NCBI GenBank assembly: GCA_041576015.1
Contig: JBFGLT010000090.1
Location: 1 to 13,480, forward strand
Direction of reading: 5' to 3'
Source of the DNA: JABDIY01 sp041576015
Lineage (GTDB): Bacteria > Actinomycetota > Acidimicrobiia > Acidimicrobiales > SZUA-35
DNA: 13,480 bases
The notes below the pieces were generated by a model. It was not told the origin of the DNA, searched no databases, and saw only the letters and a list, made by a program, of their open reading frames with translations. This document shows, piece by piece, positions 1 to 5,676 of the stretch. Within the stretch, counting starts at the first letter, position 1; each line of letters begins with the position of its first letter. Position numbers and translations under genes: made by a program.

Positions 1-1
1 C

Positions 2-1573
2 GGCCACGGCGACGACGTGCTTATCGTCGATACGAGCACGGGCGAGCAAGTGGGCTCGACGCTGCCGATCGCGTTCGTCACGTCGACTGCTCAGAGTCCT
101 GACGGCTCGCTGTTCGTCGTGACCGACGCCGTCCGAGGCTTCGAAGTGGACAATCCGTCCGAAGGGTCGACCCTGGTGATCGACGCAGCGAGCGGCAACG
201 TGGTGGTCGAGCGCGAGGAGCCGGTCGTGGGGCGGGCATTCTTCGACGACATTTCGCGCGACCTGATCCTCACCTCGGTAAACGGGACGCTCTCGGTCGT
301 CGATCCCGCGACCGGGGAGACGATCAGGAGCGCCGACATCGGGGTACGCGACGCGCCCGTCGGACTGTGGGCGCGCGACGACGGTTCGCTGATCGCGGCG
401 TACTTCGACCGTGTGCGCTTCATCGAAGTCGACACCGGCGAGGTCCGAGACGGCCCACCGACCGATCAGGTAGCGGGCGCTGCGCTGACGGCGGGGCGCT
501 ACCTGACCGTCTGGTCGGTGGGCGGCGCCATCGCGGTGTACGACCTCGCCTCCAACGCGGTGCTCGGTGAGACCTTCGGCGTCACCCCCGGCCATCAAGC
601 GGTCGGCGCCGGCCGCGTCGGGATCGTGGACCGCGCCGCCGACAACACGTCGGTCTCGGTCCTCGATCTCGCCACCGGCGCAGTTTCGGTGCCGTTGCTC
701 ATCAGCGCCGACGGCACGCCCTTCGACCCCCTGGCCGTATTCCCCGCGAACGACGGACTGTGGGCCGTGTCCGGCAACCACGTCCTGGCCCACTGGAACG
801 ACGGCGAGCTCCTCGACGAGCTCTACCTCGGCAGCGTCGAGGGAGTGATCGGTGGACTCTGGCAGGGAAGCGGCACGATGTTCGGCGACTACTACGCGGT
901 CCACGGTCGTCGACCGGACCGGACCGAGGAAGCCGTCCTTGTACGGCTGCGCCCCGGATCACCGGAGGTCGTGCTGACGATCGAGACGGGCGCACTGACT
1001 GGCGTCCTCCATCCGACCGCAGACGGCGGGTTGCACGTGGTCGGCACCGATGGCACCGTCACGACGTACGACACCGACGGCAGCGTGCTCGACACGATCG
1101 ACACGCCCGCGACGTCGCCGGACACCGTGGCCCTCGATCCGAGCGGGGCTCGGCTGGCGATCGGGTCGACGGACACCAACGCCGTCGTGACCGTGGACCT
1201 CGCGACGGGGACCGTTGAGACCGTACCGGGCGTGCGTGCAGCGTCGACGTTCGGGTTCAACGCCGATGGCTCGATCCTGGCGATGTCGCTGCGCGATGGA
1301 ACCATCCGGCTCTACGAGGTCGGCCAAGGGGTTCCGGTCACCGTCTTCGCCGGCCGGCCGTTGGGCTCGGCCGCCGAGCCGGGCTGGTTCGACCCGGCGA
1401 CCGACTCGGTCTGGATGCCGATCGGGGACACGGTCGTTGACGTGTTGGTGGACGCCGACGTCTGGGCCGCTCGGGCCTGCGACGTGCTCTCCCGCGACTT
1501 CACGCCGACAGAGTGGGACCTGTACGTCCCCGGCGATCTCCCGTTTGAGCCCGTGTGCGGCGTGGTCGGCTGA
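2..1573 (+). CDS. WD40/beta-propeller protein, C-terminal part (5' end outside window)
   Basis: The reading frame is open from the first bases, so this is the C-terminal part (about 523 residues) of a longer protein. An internal GTG at 17 is not needed as a start. The sequence is a chain of short beta-rich repeats with phrases such as VVDPATGE, VTVDLATGT and FNADGSILAMSLRDGTIRLYE, typical of WD40 or quinoprotein-like propeller blades. The last 40 residues carry an Ala-Cys, then Phe-Thr-Pro-Thr-Glu-Trp, then a Tyr and a final Cys. This matches the conserved tail seen after WD40 repeats in large actinobacterial regulatory proteins, often with an N-terminal BTAD or nSTAND-type signalling module. 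That module would lie upstream and cannot be seen. The role is likely protein-protein interaction in a signalling or regulatory protein. The last 74 bases overlap the convergent nucleotidyltransferase gene. Confidence 0.8.
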   Translation, partial: GHGDDVLIVDTSTGEQVGSTLPIAFVTSTAQSPDGSLFVVTDAVRGFEVDNPSEGSTLVIDAASGNVVVEREEPVVGRAFFDDISRDLILTSVNGTLSVVDPATGETIRSADIGVRDAPVGLWARDDGSLIAAYFDRVRFIEVDTGEVRDGPPTDQVAGAALTAGRYLTVWSVGGAIAVYDLASNAVLGETFGVTPGHQAVGAGRVGIVDRAADNTSVSVLDLATGAVSVPLLISADGTPFDPLAVFPANDGLWAVSGNHVLAHWNDGELLDELYLGSVEGVIGGLWQGSGTMFGDYYAVHGRRPDRTEEAVLVRLRPGSPEVVLTIETGALTGVLHPTADGGLHVVGTDGTVTTYDTDGSVLDTIDTPATSPDTVALDPSGARLAIGSTDTNAVVTVDLATGTVETVPGVRAASTFGFNADGSILAMSLRDGTIRLYEVGQGVPVTVFAGRPLGSAAEPGWFDPATDSVWMPIGDTVVDVLVDADVWAARACDVLSRDFTPTEWDLYVPGDLPFEPVCGVVG

Positions 1574-2018
1574 GGCCCCCTCGCGTGGACCGCACCACGT
1601 CGGCCAGCGACGCCACCGGCACGTGGACACCCGACACCACGACCACGACCCTGCCAGGTACAAGTGCGTCGTAGCCGCCCGCGAATCCTGCGGGTGCCAA
1701 GCACAGATCGGCCGGGCCGTGAGTCGTCACCAGCGTGAGCGTCGACATCTGCCGGAGCTGTTGCGGATGAGGATCGAACGGGATCCCCTCTGGCACACCC
1801 TCGACCCGAAGCCGAGCATCGATCAACCGCAACGCCTCGGCGAGTCGCTCCAGGTTCTCCTCCACCGTCGACGGGCAGATGTCGATGTCCACCGTCGCAT
1901 GCCCGGTGTCGTGAAGCCGTGCCGCGACCCCACCGATCACCACGAACTCCACCCCGTGATCGACGAGTACCCCGCAGAAGGCTGCGATCCGGTCATCGTC
2001 GATCTCGCGATCAGCCAC
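1500..2018 (-). CDS. Nucleotidyltransferase-fold protein, AbiEii-like, putative toxin partner
   Basis: A 172-residue protein starting at GTG 2018. The N-terminal half has the pol-beta nucleotidyltransferase signature: hydrophobic strand FVVIGGVAARLH (residues 25-36) followed by Thr42, Asp44 and Asp46 in TVDIDI, with a possible third carboxylate at Asp104 (ADLCL). This is the GG...T-D-D pattern of AbiEii/MNT-like nucleotidyltransferases, which transfer NMPs to protein or RNA targets. The start overlaps the stop of the upstream HTH gene by 8 nt (2011-2018), implying translational coupling and an operon. The C-terminus is odd. After SLADVVRS (about 137-144) the family usually continues with a Lys/Glu-rich, 'GRPKD'-like helix. 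Here the frame turns into Arg/Gly-rich sequence antisense to the propeller gene. An indel-damaged C-terminus is possible. Fold confidence is good; the toxin role is inference from the HTH pairing. Confidence 0.75.
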   Translation of the reverse strand: MADREIDDDRIAAFCGVLVDHGVEFVVIGGVAARLHDTGHATVDIDICPSTVEENLERLAEALRLIDARLRVEGVPEGIPFDPHPQQLRQMSTLTLVTTHGPADLCLAPAGFAGGYDALVPGRVVVVVSGVHVPVASLADVVRSTRGGLSRPRRTRAQTGDRRGRTGPTLSA

Positions 2019-2328
2019 GGATACTGACCAGCCGGTAGCCCTGCGACTCCAGACGGGAACGTTCGGCGTCAGTCAACGACTCTTCCCATTCTGCAAGGGT
2101 CTCGTCGTGTCGGTCTTGCTCGACCAGCTCCATCCGAAGCTCGAGACCGGCCCGACCCAGCAGCCGCAGCAACGTCGGCACCGTCGGCTGACGCCGCCCC
2201 GACTCATAGGCCGACAACGTCGGCTGAGCGATCCCGAGAAGATCAGCGAACGCAGTCTGCGACAACCCGAGCCGCACCCGAGCCGACACCAGCAACCCCC
2301 CGGCAACCTGTTCCTCGACCGAACCCAT
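2011..2328 (-). CDS. XRE-family helix-turn-helix regulator, putative antitoxin
   Basis: A 105-residue protein. The start is taken at ATG 2328, because upstream in-frame sequence is low-quality and Arg-rich, and a promoter-like sequence sits immediately before this ATG. Residues about 14-60 form a classic Cro/C1-type HTH: SARVRLGLSQTAFADLLGI, then PTLSAYESGRRQPTVPTL, with the SQ turn, S-x-YE-x-GRRxP motif and recognition helix intact. The C-terminal 40 residues (MELVEQDRHDETLAEWEESL onward) are acidic and helical, suitable for binding the partner. The gene overlaps the nucleotidyltransferase gene by 8 nt. In such pairs the HTH protein usually represses its own promoter and neutralises the partner; here that is inference. 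No Shine-Dalgarno sequence is evident, which fits leaderless translation. Confidence 0.85.
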   Translation of the reverse strand: MGSVEEQVAGGLLVSARVRLGLSQTAFADLLGIAQPTLSAYESGRRQPTVPTLLRLLGRAGLELRMELVEQDRHDETLAEWEESLTDAERSRLESQGYRLVSIRG

Positions 2329-2330
2329 GA

Positions 2331-2365
2331 ACCATAGCGTATCGTCTATCGCTGCCTGTCGGCAA
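2331..2365 (-). promoter_or_regulatory. Candidate leaderless promoter and operator of the HTH/nucleotidyltransferase operon
   Basis: On the minus strand TTGCCG (2365-2360) and TACGCT (2341-2336) are separated by 18 nt, fitting a -35/-10 pair. The -10 ends 7 nt before the ATG at 2328, so transcription would begin at or next to the start codon. The interval holds two GATA steps (CGATAGACGATAC), and AGCG...CGCT bounds an 18-bp imperfect dyad at 2336-2353. This is a plausible operator for the HTH product. Pattern match only. Confidence 0.35.
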
Positions 2366-2691
2366 ACGGCCAACCTCGCAGCGCCACCGTTCAAGGCTCG
2401 ACAATGCGAGCCTGTCCCACTCCGACGAGCCCGAGCAGGGGTGACGATCTGCTCTGCTGTGATGCGGCTGGTTCGCTGAACAATCTGATCGGGCCCCAGG
2501 GCTGCGTCGACGCTCTGGATTCGCGTCGCGGCTGGAGATCGCATCGTCGTAGGCTCGAGTGGCGATGGTGGAGTTTCGGCGTTGCCGACCGTCTGATGGG
2601 CCTTGCGGTGGGTGGAATCCCAGCTCGGTCACCGCTGCCGTGTAGTTGGGTGGCGTCGACTCAGCGGGGGTCTGTCTGGAGCGCCTACTCC
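2366..2691. other. Gene-free spacer between the HTH operon and the DinB-like gene
   Basis: About 325 bases. Open frames on both strands have atypical composition and no recognisable motif. The sequence lies upstream of the HTH gene and downstream of the DinB-like gene, both on the minus strand. I see no RNA gene, clear terminator or repeat array in it. Confidence 0.5.
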
Positions 2692-3423
2692 TCAGGCTAG
2701 GAGGGCGAGGTCCCGCCGGATGTAGCGCAGGTGTGCCCACTCCTCCTCGAGGATCACGCGGATGCAGTCACCGACACTGGGGTGCCAATCCCCGCCGCCC
2801 CAGGGGTTGTTGCGCTCCTCAACGAGCAACTCCGGCGTGGCGCCGACGAGGAAGTCGGTCACCATCCGCTGCCGCTCGGCCCGCACATCGAGGATCTCGG
2901 CGAAGGTCGGCCCGTCGGTTCGGAAGATCGACATGTCGAAACCCATCTCCGATGCCCCGGTGAAGATCTGGCCGATCTCGTGGAACGGCTGCTCGATCCC
3001 CATGATCCCACCGCGGAGCCATGCGTCGGTCACCAGCACGAGGTGGCGCAGGGTCTGGGCCAGCGACCACTCGTCGTCGACATGGGCGTCGACCATCTCT
3101 GGCGGCGTGTCGGCCACCGTCGTCGCCCACGCGGCCTGGACGGCGACCCAACCGTCACGCAGGCCCTCGGGCGTCTGCGCGTTCTGGAGCTCGCGGCCGG
3201 GGAACTGTCGGTTGAGCTCAGCGTCGACGAACGGCACCACGTCGACGCCGTTGACGATGAGGCTGGCGAAGAACAGGTCATGGCTGTCGATGTCGAGCCC
3301 GTCGACGTCGACGCTGCGCATCGTTACCCCGTTGACGTCGCACGATCTCAAGGTGGCGCCCTTGAAGCTCGTCTTGAAGAACGTCGCACCCTCGAAGTCC
3401 TGCGGATCGGAATCGGTCGTCAT
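2692..3423 (-). CDS. DinB-like protein with N-terminal pentapeptide-type repeat
   Basis: A 243-residue protein. The start is ATG 3423 (MTTDSDPQDFEG); the frame extends further upstream, but the extra 33 residues look non-coding. Residues about 10-47 are a short run of pentapeptide-like units (FEGATFFKTSFKGATLRSCD, then VNGVTMRSVDVDGLDI). The rest is a four-helix DinB/YfiT-like domain. Helix phrases DEWSLAQTLRHLVLVTDAWL and EEEWAHLRYIRRDL carry His127 and His231, and His148 lies between them. Together they could form the three-histidine metal site of this superfamily, whose members include thiol-dependent transferases and many uncharacterised proteins. The protein is probably cytosolic. The pentapeptide plus DinB arrangement recurs in actinobacterial 'DinB family' proteins; no substrate can be assigned. 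It appears to be monocistronic. Confidence 0.8.
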   Translation of the reverse strand: MTTDSDPQDFEGATFFKTSFKGATLRSCDVNGVTMRSVDVDGLDIDSHDLFFASLIVNGVDVVPFVDAELNRQFPGRELQNAQTPEGLRDGWVAVQAAWATTVADTPPEMVDAHVDDEWSLAQTLRHLVLVTDAWLRGGIMGIEQPFHEIGQIFTGASEMGFDMSIFRTDGPTFAEILDVRAERQRMVTDFLVGATPELLVEERNNPWGGGDWHPSVGDCIRVILEEEWAHLRYIRRDLALLA

Positions 3424-3799
3424 CGACCCATTCTGCTCTTTCCGAAGAGCGTTCTTGGCCACGGACCAGTTCGGAATCCGCCACGAGAGTGAATGGTCGC
3501 AGAGCTGAGTTGGAAGGCACACCGTGACCCAACATGTTTTTGGCTCACAACGCCACGAGCTCGACGTGCCGCTTGCGGATGGTGCGAGCCCGTCTCGTCG
3601 CTTGCGACTATGTGCCTGCCGGGCCAGGCTTGCGACGGCAGCGGAGCACTTGCGCCCGAACTGGTTTGTGGCTCACCTCCTCGAGACGTGGCATTCTGTC
3701 GAGGAGGTCGTCGATGAGGCCTTGCTATCAAGTGGTGGTGTTTGACACCGCCGACGCCCCGGCCGGGCATCCGTGCTGTCCCTACTGGATCAGGCACAA
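3424..3799. other. Divergent spacer between DinB-like and GNAT genes
   Basis: About 375 bases between divergently transcribed genes, so it must hold both promoters. I could not pick convincing -35/-10 pairs. One short plus-strand frame, GTG 3524 to stop 3745 (73 residues), has a GGAAGG sequence 6 nt before its start. Its third-position base use is less GC-rich than the neighbouring genes and it shows no known motif, so I do not call it a gene. A perfect 10-bp inverted repeat lies at 3675-3708. Confidence 0.45.
3675..3708. repeat. Perfect 10-bp inverted repeat in the divergent spacer
   Basis: ACCTCCTCGA at 3675-3684 and its exact complement TCGAGGAGGT at 3699-3708 are separated by 14 nt. There is no T-run on either side, so a classical terminator is unlikely. 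It could be an operator for a dimeric regulator, or chance in GC-rich DNA. Confidence 0.6.
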
Positions 3800-4369
3800 A
3801 TGACCTCGACGCTGTCGACCCGTCCCCTCGCCCCCGATACGTGGGAGGCGTTCGCGGCGCTGGCCGAGCGTCACAACGGTGTGTGGGGTGGCTGTTGGTG
3901 TCTCTGGTTCCACCCCAGATCGCCGGACATGGGCGAGAGCCCGGAGCGCAACCGGGCCCTGAAACAACGGCTCGTCCAGGAAGGCAAAGCCCATGCGGCG
4001 CTGGTCCTCGACGAGGAGCGCGCCGTGGGGTGGTGCCAGTTCGGCACACCTGGGGAGCTGCCTCGGATCTATCACCGCAAGCAGTACGAAGCCGGCATCG
4101 TCGAAGTCGCGGACTATCGAATCACGTGCTTCTTCGTCGATCGTGACTACCGACGACAGGGTGTCTCGGAGGTCGCCCTTGCGGGCGCGCTCGAACTGAT
4201 CGCCGACGCCGGCGGCGGTCTCGTCGAAGCGTTCCCTCAGGACACCGGCGGCAAGAAGATCTCGGCCTCGTTCCTCTACAACGGGACCCGAGGACTATTC
4301 GAACAAGCCGGCTTCGACTACCAACGCTCGAAGGGCAAGAATCACTGCGTGATGACCAAACGCGTCTGA
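3800..4369 (+). CDS. GNAT-family N-acetyltransferase
   Basis: A 189-residue protein. The start is placed at ATG 3800 (MTSTLSTRPLAPDTWEAF), which begins where GNAT homology begins. It transfers an acetyl group from acetyl-CoA to an unknown amine. The acetyl-CoA loop follows the strand ITCFFVDRDYRRQGVSEVAL, with R118, R119, Q120 and G121 giving the Q/R-x-x-G signature. The C-terminal part SASFLYNGTRGLFEQAGFDY (about 155-174) is typical of GNAT beta-6/beta-7, where a Tyr often acts as general acid. The N-terminal GGCWCLWFHP (30-39) contains two cysteines and matches a subgroup of actinobacterial GNATs with a W-C-x-x-F/W motif. Only a weak ribosome site is visible before the start. It stands alone, convergent with the tRNA gene. 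Confidence 0.88.
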   Translation: MTSTLSTRPLAPDTWEAFAALAERHNGVWGGCWCLWFHPRSPDMGESPERNRALKQRLVQEGKAHAALVLDEERAVGWCQFGTPGELPRIYHRKQYEAGIVEVADYRITCFFVDRDYRRQGVSEVALAGALELIADAGGGLVEAFPQDTGGKKISASFLYNGTRGLFEQAGFDYQRSKGKNHCVMTKRV

Positions 4370-4414
4370 CCCGGCTCCCACACCGCCGAAATGCAGCCCT
4401 CTGACCAGGCAAAA

Positions 4415-4491
<77 letters not shown>

Positions 4492-4506
4492 TCGAGTGGA
4501 TCTTCA

Positions 4507-4536
4507 ACGGTACGGGCATCCCGTGCCGGTTCACAA
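4507..4536 (-). promoter_or_regulatory. Candidate promoter of tRNA-fMet
   Basis: On the minus strand TTGTGA (4536-4531) and TACCGT (4512-4507) are separated by 18 nt, a good -35/-10 pair. Initiation would fall near 4500, leaving a 5' leader of about 9 nt on the tRNA precursor. A dyad (4509-4527) covers the spacer and part of the -10. Confidence 0.5.
4509..4527. repeat. 8-bp inverted repeat inside the tRNA-fMet promoter
   Basis: GGTACGGG (4509-4516) and CCCGTGCC (4520-4527) flank the trinucleotide CAT, with one imperfect position (T4511/G4525). It overlaps the proposed -10 and spacer, so it could be a protein-binding dyad. It lies upstream of the proposed plus-strand start and so would not be in that transcript. 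Confidence 0.55.
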
Positions 4537-4559
4537 CCACGAGCCGAGCCGATATTCAG

Positions 4560-4588
4560 ATGACACCGATCGGCCGGTTGCATATCGT
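4560..4588 (+). promoter_or_regulatory. Candidate promoter for the structured leader and SPFH gene
   Basis: ATGACA (4560-4565) matches TTGACA in five of six bases. After a 17-nt spacer follows TATCGT (4583-4588), a TAnnnT -10. Initiation would be near 4595, just before the block of stems at 4597-4742. It is divergent from, and within about 100 bp of, the proposed tRNA-fMet start. Confidence 0.42.
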
Positions 4589-4594
4589 GTTTCG

Positions 4595-4742
4595 GCCCGG
4601 CTGGGAAGCCCGGAGGCCGGAGGTTCCGGTCCACCGTTGGCGGTGACCACCGGGTGGTTGGCAGAACACCCGGAACGGTGCTGGGTTCGACTCCCATCCA
4701 CGTGCCAACGGTCCGGTCGGCAGCCCTCGGGCAACCGACCGG
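4595..4742 (+). ncRNA. Candidate structured RNA (5' leader of the SPFH gene or free small RNA)
   Basis: No protein gene fits here. Consecutive stems can be drawn: (a) GGCT-GGGA-AGCC at 4599-4610, capped by a GNRA-type tetraloop; (b) GGCCGGA/TCCGGTC at 4615-4631, including one G-U pair that favours the plus strand; (c) a 9-bp closing stem ACCGTTGGC/GCCAACGGT (4633-4641/4704-4712) enclosing (d) CCGGGTG/CACCCGG (4650-4656/4667-4673) and (e) a T-arm-like TGGG-TTCGACT-CCCA (4682-4696); (f) CCGGTCGG/CCGACCGG (4713-4742), with GCCC/GGGC nested in its loop. Stems b, c and f abut almost without gaps. The start codon of the SPFH gene is about 100 nt downstream. GC-rich DNA forms stems by chance, so confidence is limited. 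I recognise no known riboswitch or sRNA family. Confidence 0.33.
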
Positions 4743-4845
4743 CGGCTCTGTGGGGCGGTGCAGACCAGCCCCCCGCCGCCGGAGGAGCCGGCCGGACCCG
4801 AGGCAACCACACACCGCCACACCCATCACCACGAGGAGGTGACCC
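4743..4845 (+). other. Leader between structured block and SPFH start codon
   Basis: About 100 bases rich in C and A, with low predicted structure near the end and no gene. It ends in a strong Shine-Dalgarno sequence, GAGGAGGTGA (4833-4842), with the GGAGGT core 5 nt before ATG 4846. Confidence 0.6.
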
Positions 4846-5610
4846 ATGCAGCGCTACCACACGTACACCACCGCTCCGGAGCGATCGACGCTCCGGTCGT
4901 TTCTCTCGGCCTGGGTGACGGTGCACGAGGGCCTTCACGTCGTGCTGATCCGAGACGGCCGGTACCACTCGGTCCTCGAGCCCGGCCGGCACCGAATCTG
5001 GCCGCGCCAGGAATCGGTTCGCACCGAAAACGCCAACGATCAGCTCGTGTACGTGCCCGGACAGGAGATGCTGACCTCCGACGGAGCCGGCGTCCGGGTC
5101 ACCGCCGTCGCCGTGGTCAGGGTCGTCGAGCCTCTGGCATTGCTTCGCCGTGTAGGTCCCGAGTGGCTCGAGCACCTGTACCTGAAGGTGCAGCTGTCGG
5201 CACGCGACCTCGTGGCCGGTCTGACCCTGGAAGATCTGCTGGCTCAGCGCACTGCGTTGGGCGGCGGGCTCACCTCCACGGTCGCTGGTTGGGCCGAGGG
5301 TGTTGGCCTCGAGGTGCGCGACGTGACCCTGCGTGATCTCGTCGTACCCGGTGCACTGAAGCAGGCCGTCGCCGAAGTGGTGACCGCCCGCCTTCGCGGG
5401 CAGGCGGCCCTCGAACGAGCGCGAGGCGAGACCGCTGCCCTCCGGAACCTGGCCAACGCCGCCCGGGCAGCGAGCGACAATCCGGCGCTGCTCCAGTTGC
5501 GTCTCATCCAGCAGATGGAGACCGCGTCGGGGAACACCTATGTGATCGGGACAACGATGCCGTTGGGTCCGGTCACCGGGGTCCTACCGGAGGCCTCCGG
5601 TAGGGAGTGA
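4846..5610 (+). CDS. SPFH/band 7 (stomatin/slipin-like) protein
   Basis: A 254-residue protein with ATG 4846 preceded by an excellent ribosome site. The N-terminal half is the SPFH fold: VTVHEGLHVVLIRDGRYHSVLEPGRHRIWP (24-53), then VPGQEMLTSDGAGVRVTAVAVVRVVEP (70-96). Next come the slipin-type phrases VGLEVRDVTLRDLVVPGALKQAVAEVVTARLRGQAALERARGE in separate helices (about 153-195). The C-terminal helix leads to LLQLRLIQQMETASGNTYVIG (215-235), a stomatin-family landmark. Unlike bacterial stomatins, it has no N-terminal hydrophobic hairpin, so membrane attachment would be peripheral or through partners. Family members oligomerise into membrane-associated scaffolds. No NfeD-like protease gene is adjacent. 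The last codons lie in a perfect palindrome (5583-5604). Expression may be influenced by the structured leader. Confidence 0.85.
   Translation: MQRYHTYTTAPERSTLRSFLSAWVTVHEGLHVVLIRDGRYHSVLEPGRHRIWPRQESVRTENANDQLVYVPGQEMLTSDGAGVRVTAVAVVRVVEPLALLRRVGPEWLEHLYLKVQLSARDLVAGLTLEDLLAQRTALGGGLTSTVAGWAEGVGLEVRDVTLRDLVVPGALKQAVAEVVTARLRGQAALERARGETAALRNLANAARAASDNPALLQLRLIQQMETASGNTYVIGTTMPLGPVTGVLPEASGRE
5583..5604. repeat. Perfect 22-bp palindrome within the end of the SPFH gene
   Basis: The half-site CCTACCGGAGG (5583-5593) is followed at once by its exact complement (5594-5604), with no loop. It encodes residues near the C-terminus (LPEASGR) and ends four bases before the TGA stop. It could form a hairpin in the mRNA or bind a dimeric protein. 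Confidence 0.9.
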
Positions 5611-5626
5611 GGCGGAGGTGGACGCC

Positions 5627-5676
5627 ATCGCCGGTGGCCGCAAACGGTGAAATGCTCACCGTTTGCGGCCGGCGAT
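5627..5676. terminator. Bidirectional hairpin terminator between convergent genes
   Basis: GGCCGCAAACGGTGA (5636-5650) and its exact complement (5656-5670) form a 15-bp stem around the 5-nt loop AATGC. It is extended by ATCGCC/GGCGAT (5627-5632/5671-5676) past a 3-nt bulge, GGT. It sits exactly between the stops of the SPFH gene (5610) and the convergent membrane protein gene (5676-5678). There is no T-run on either side, as often seen in high-GC actinobacteria. Confidence 0.85.

Noticed and set aside
2404..2700. 98-residue plus-strand frame in the spacer after the HTH gene
   Set aside because: Composition is rich in Trp, Cys, Arg and Ser with no motif or ribosome site; it looks like chance.
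3524..3745. 73-residue plus-strand frame with a GGAAGG ribosome-like site
   Set aside because: Third-position base use is unlike neighbouring genes, there is no recognisable motif, and it contains the inverted repeat 3675-3708. Evidence is too weak for a gene call.
4496..4707. tRNA-Sec or intron-containing tRNA ending at the T-arm-like motif
   Set aside because: No matching 8-bp 5' acceptor strand, and no UCA anticodon arm at the right distance.
4615..4742. T-box riboswitch, because of GGGTGGTTGGC near a hairpin
   Set aside because: The conserved AGGGUGGNACCGCG core is absent, no aminoacyl-tRNA synthetase or amino-acid gene follows, and there is no terminator/antiterminator with a T-run.
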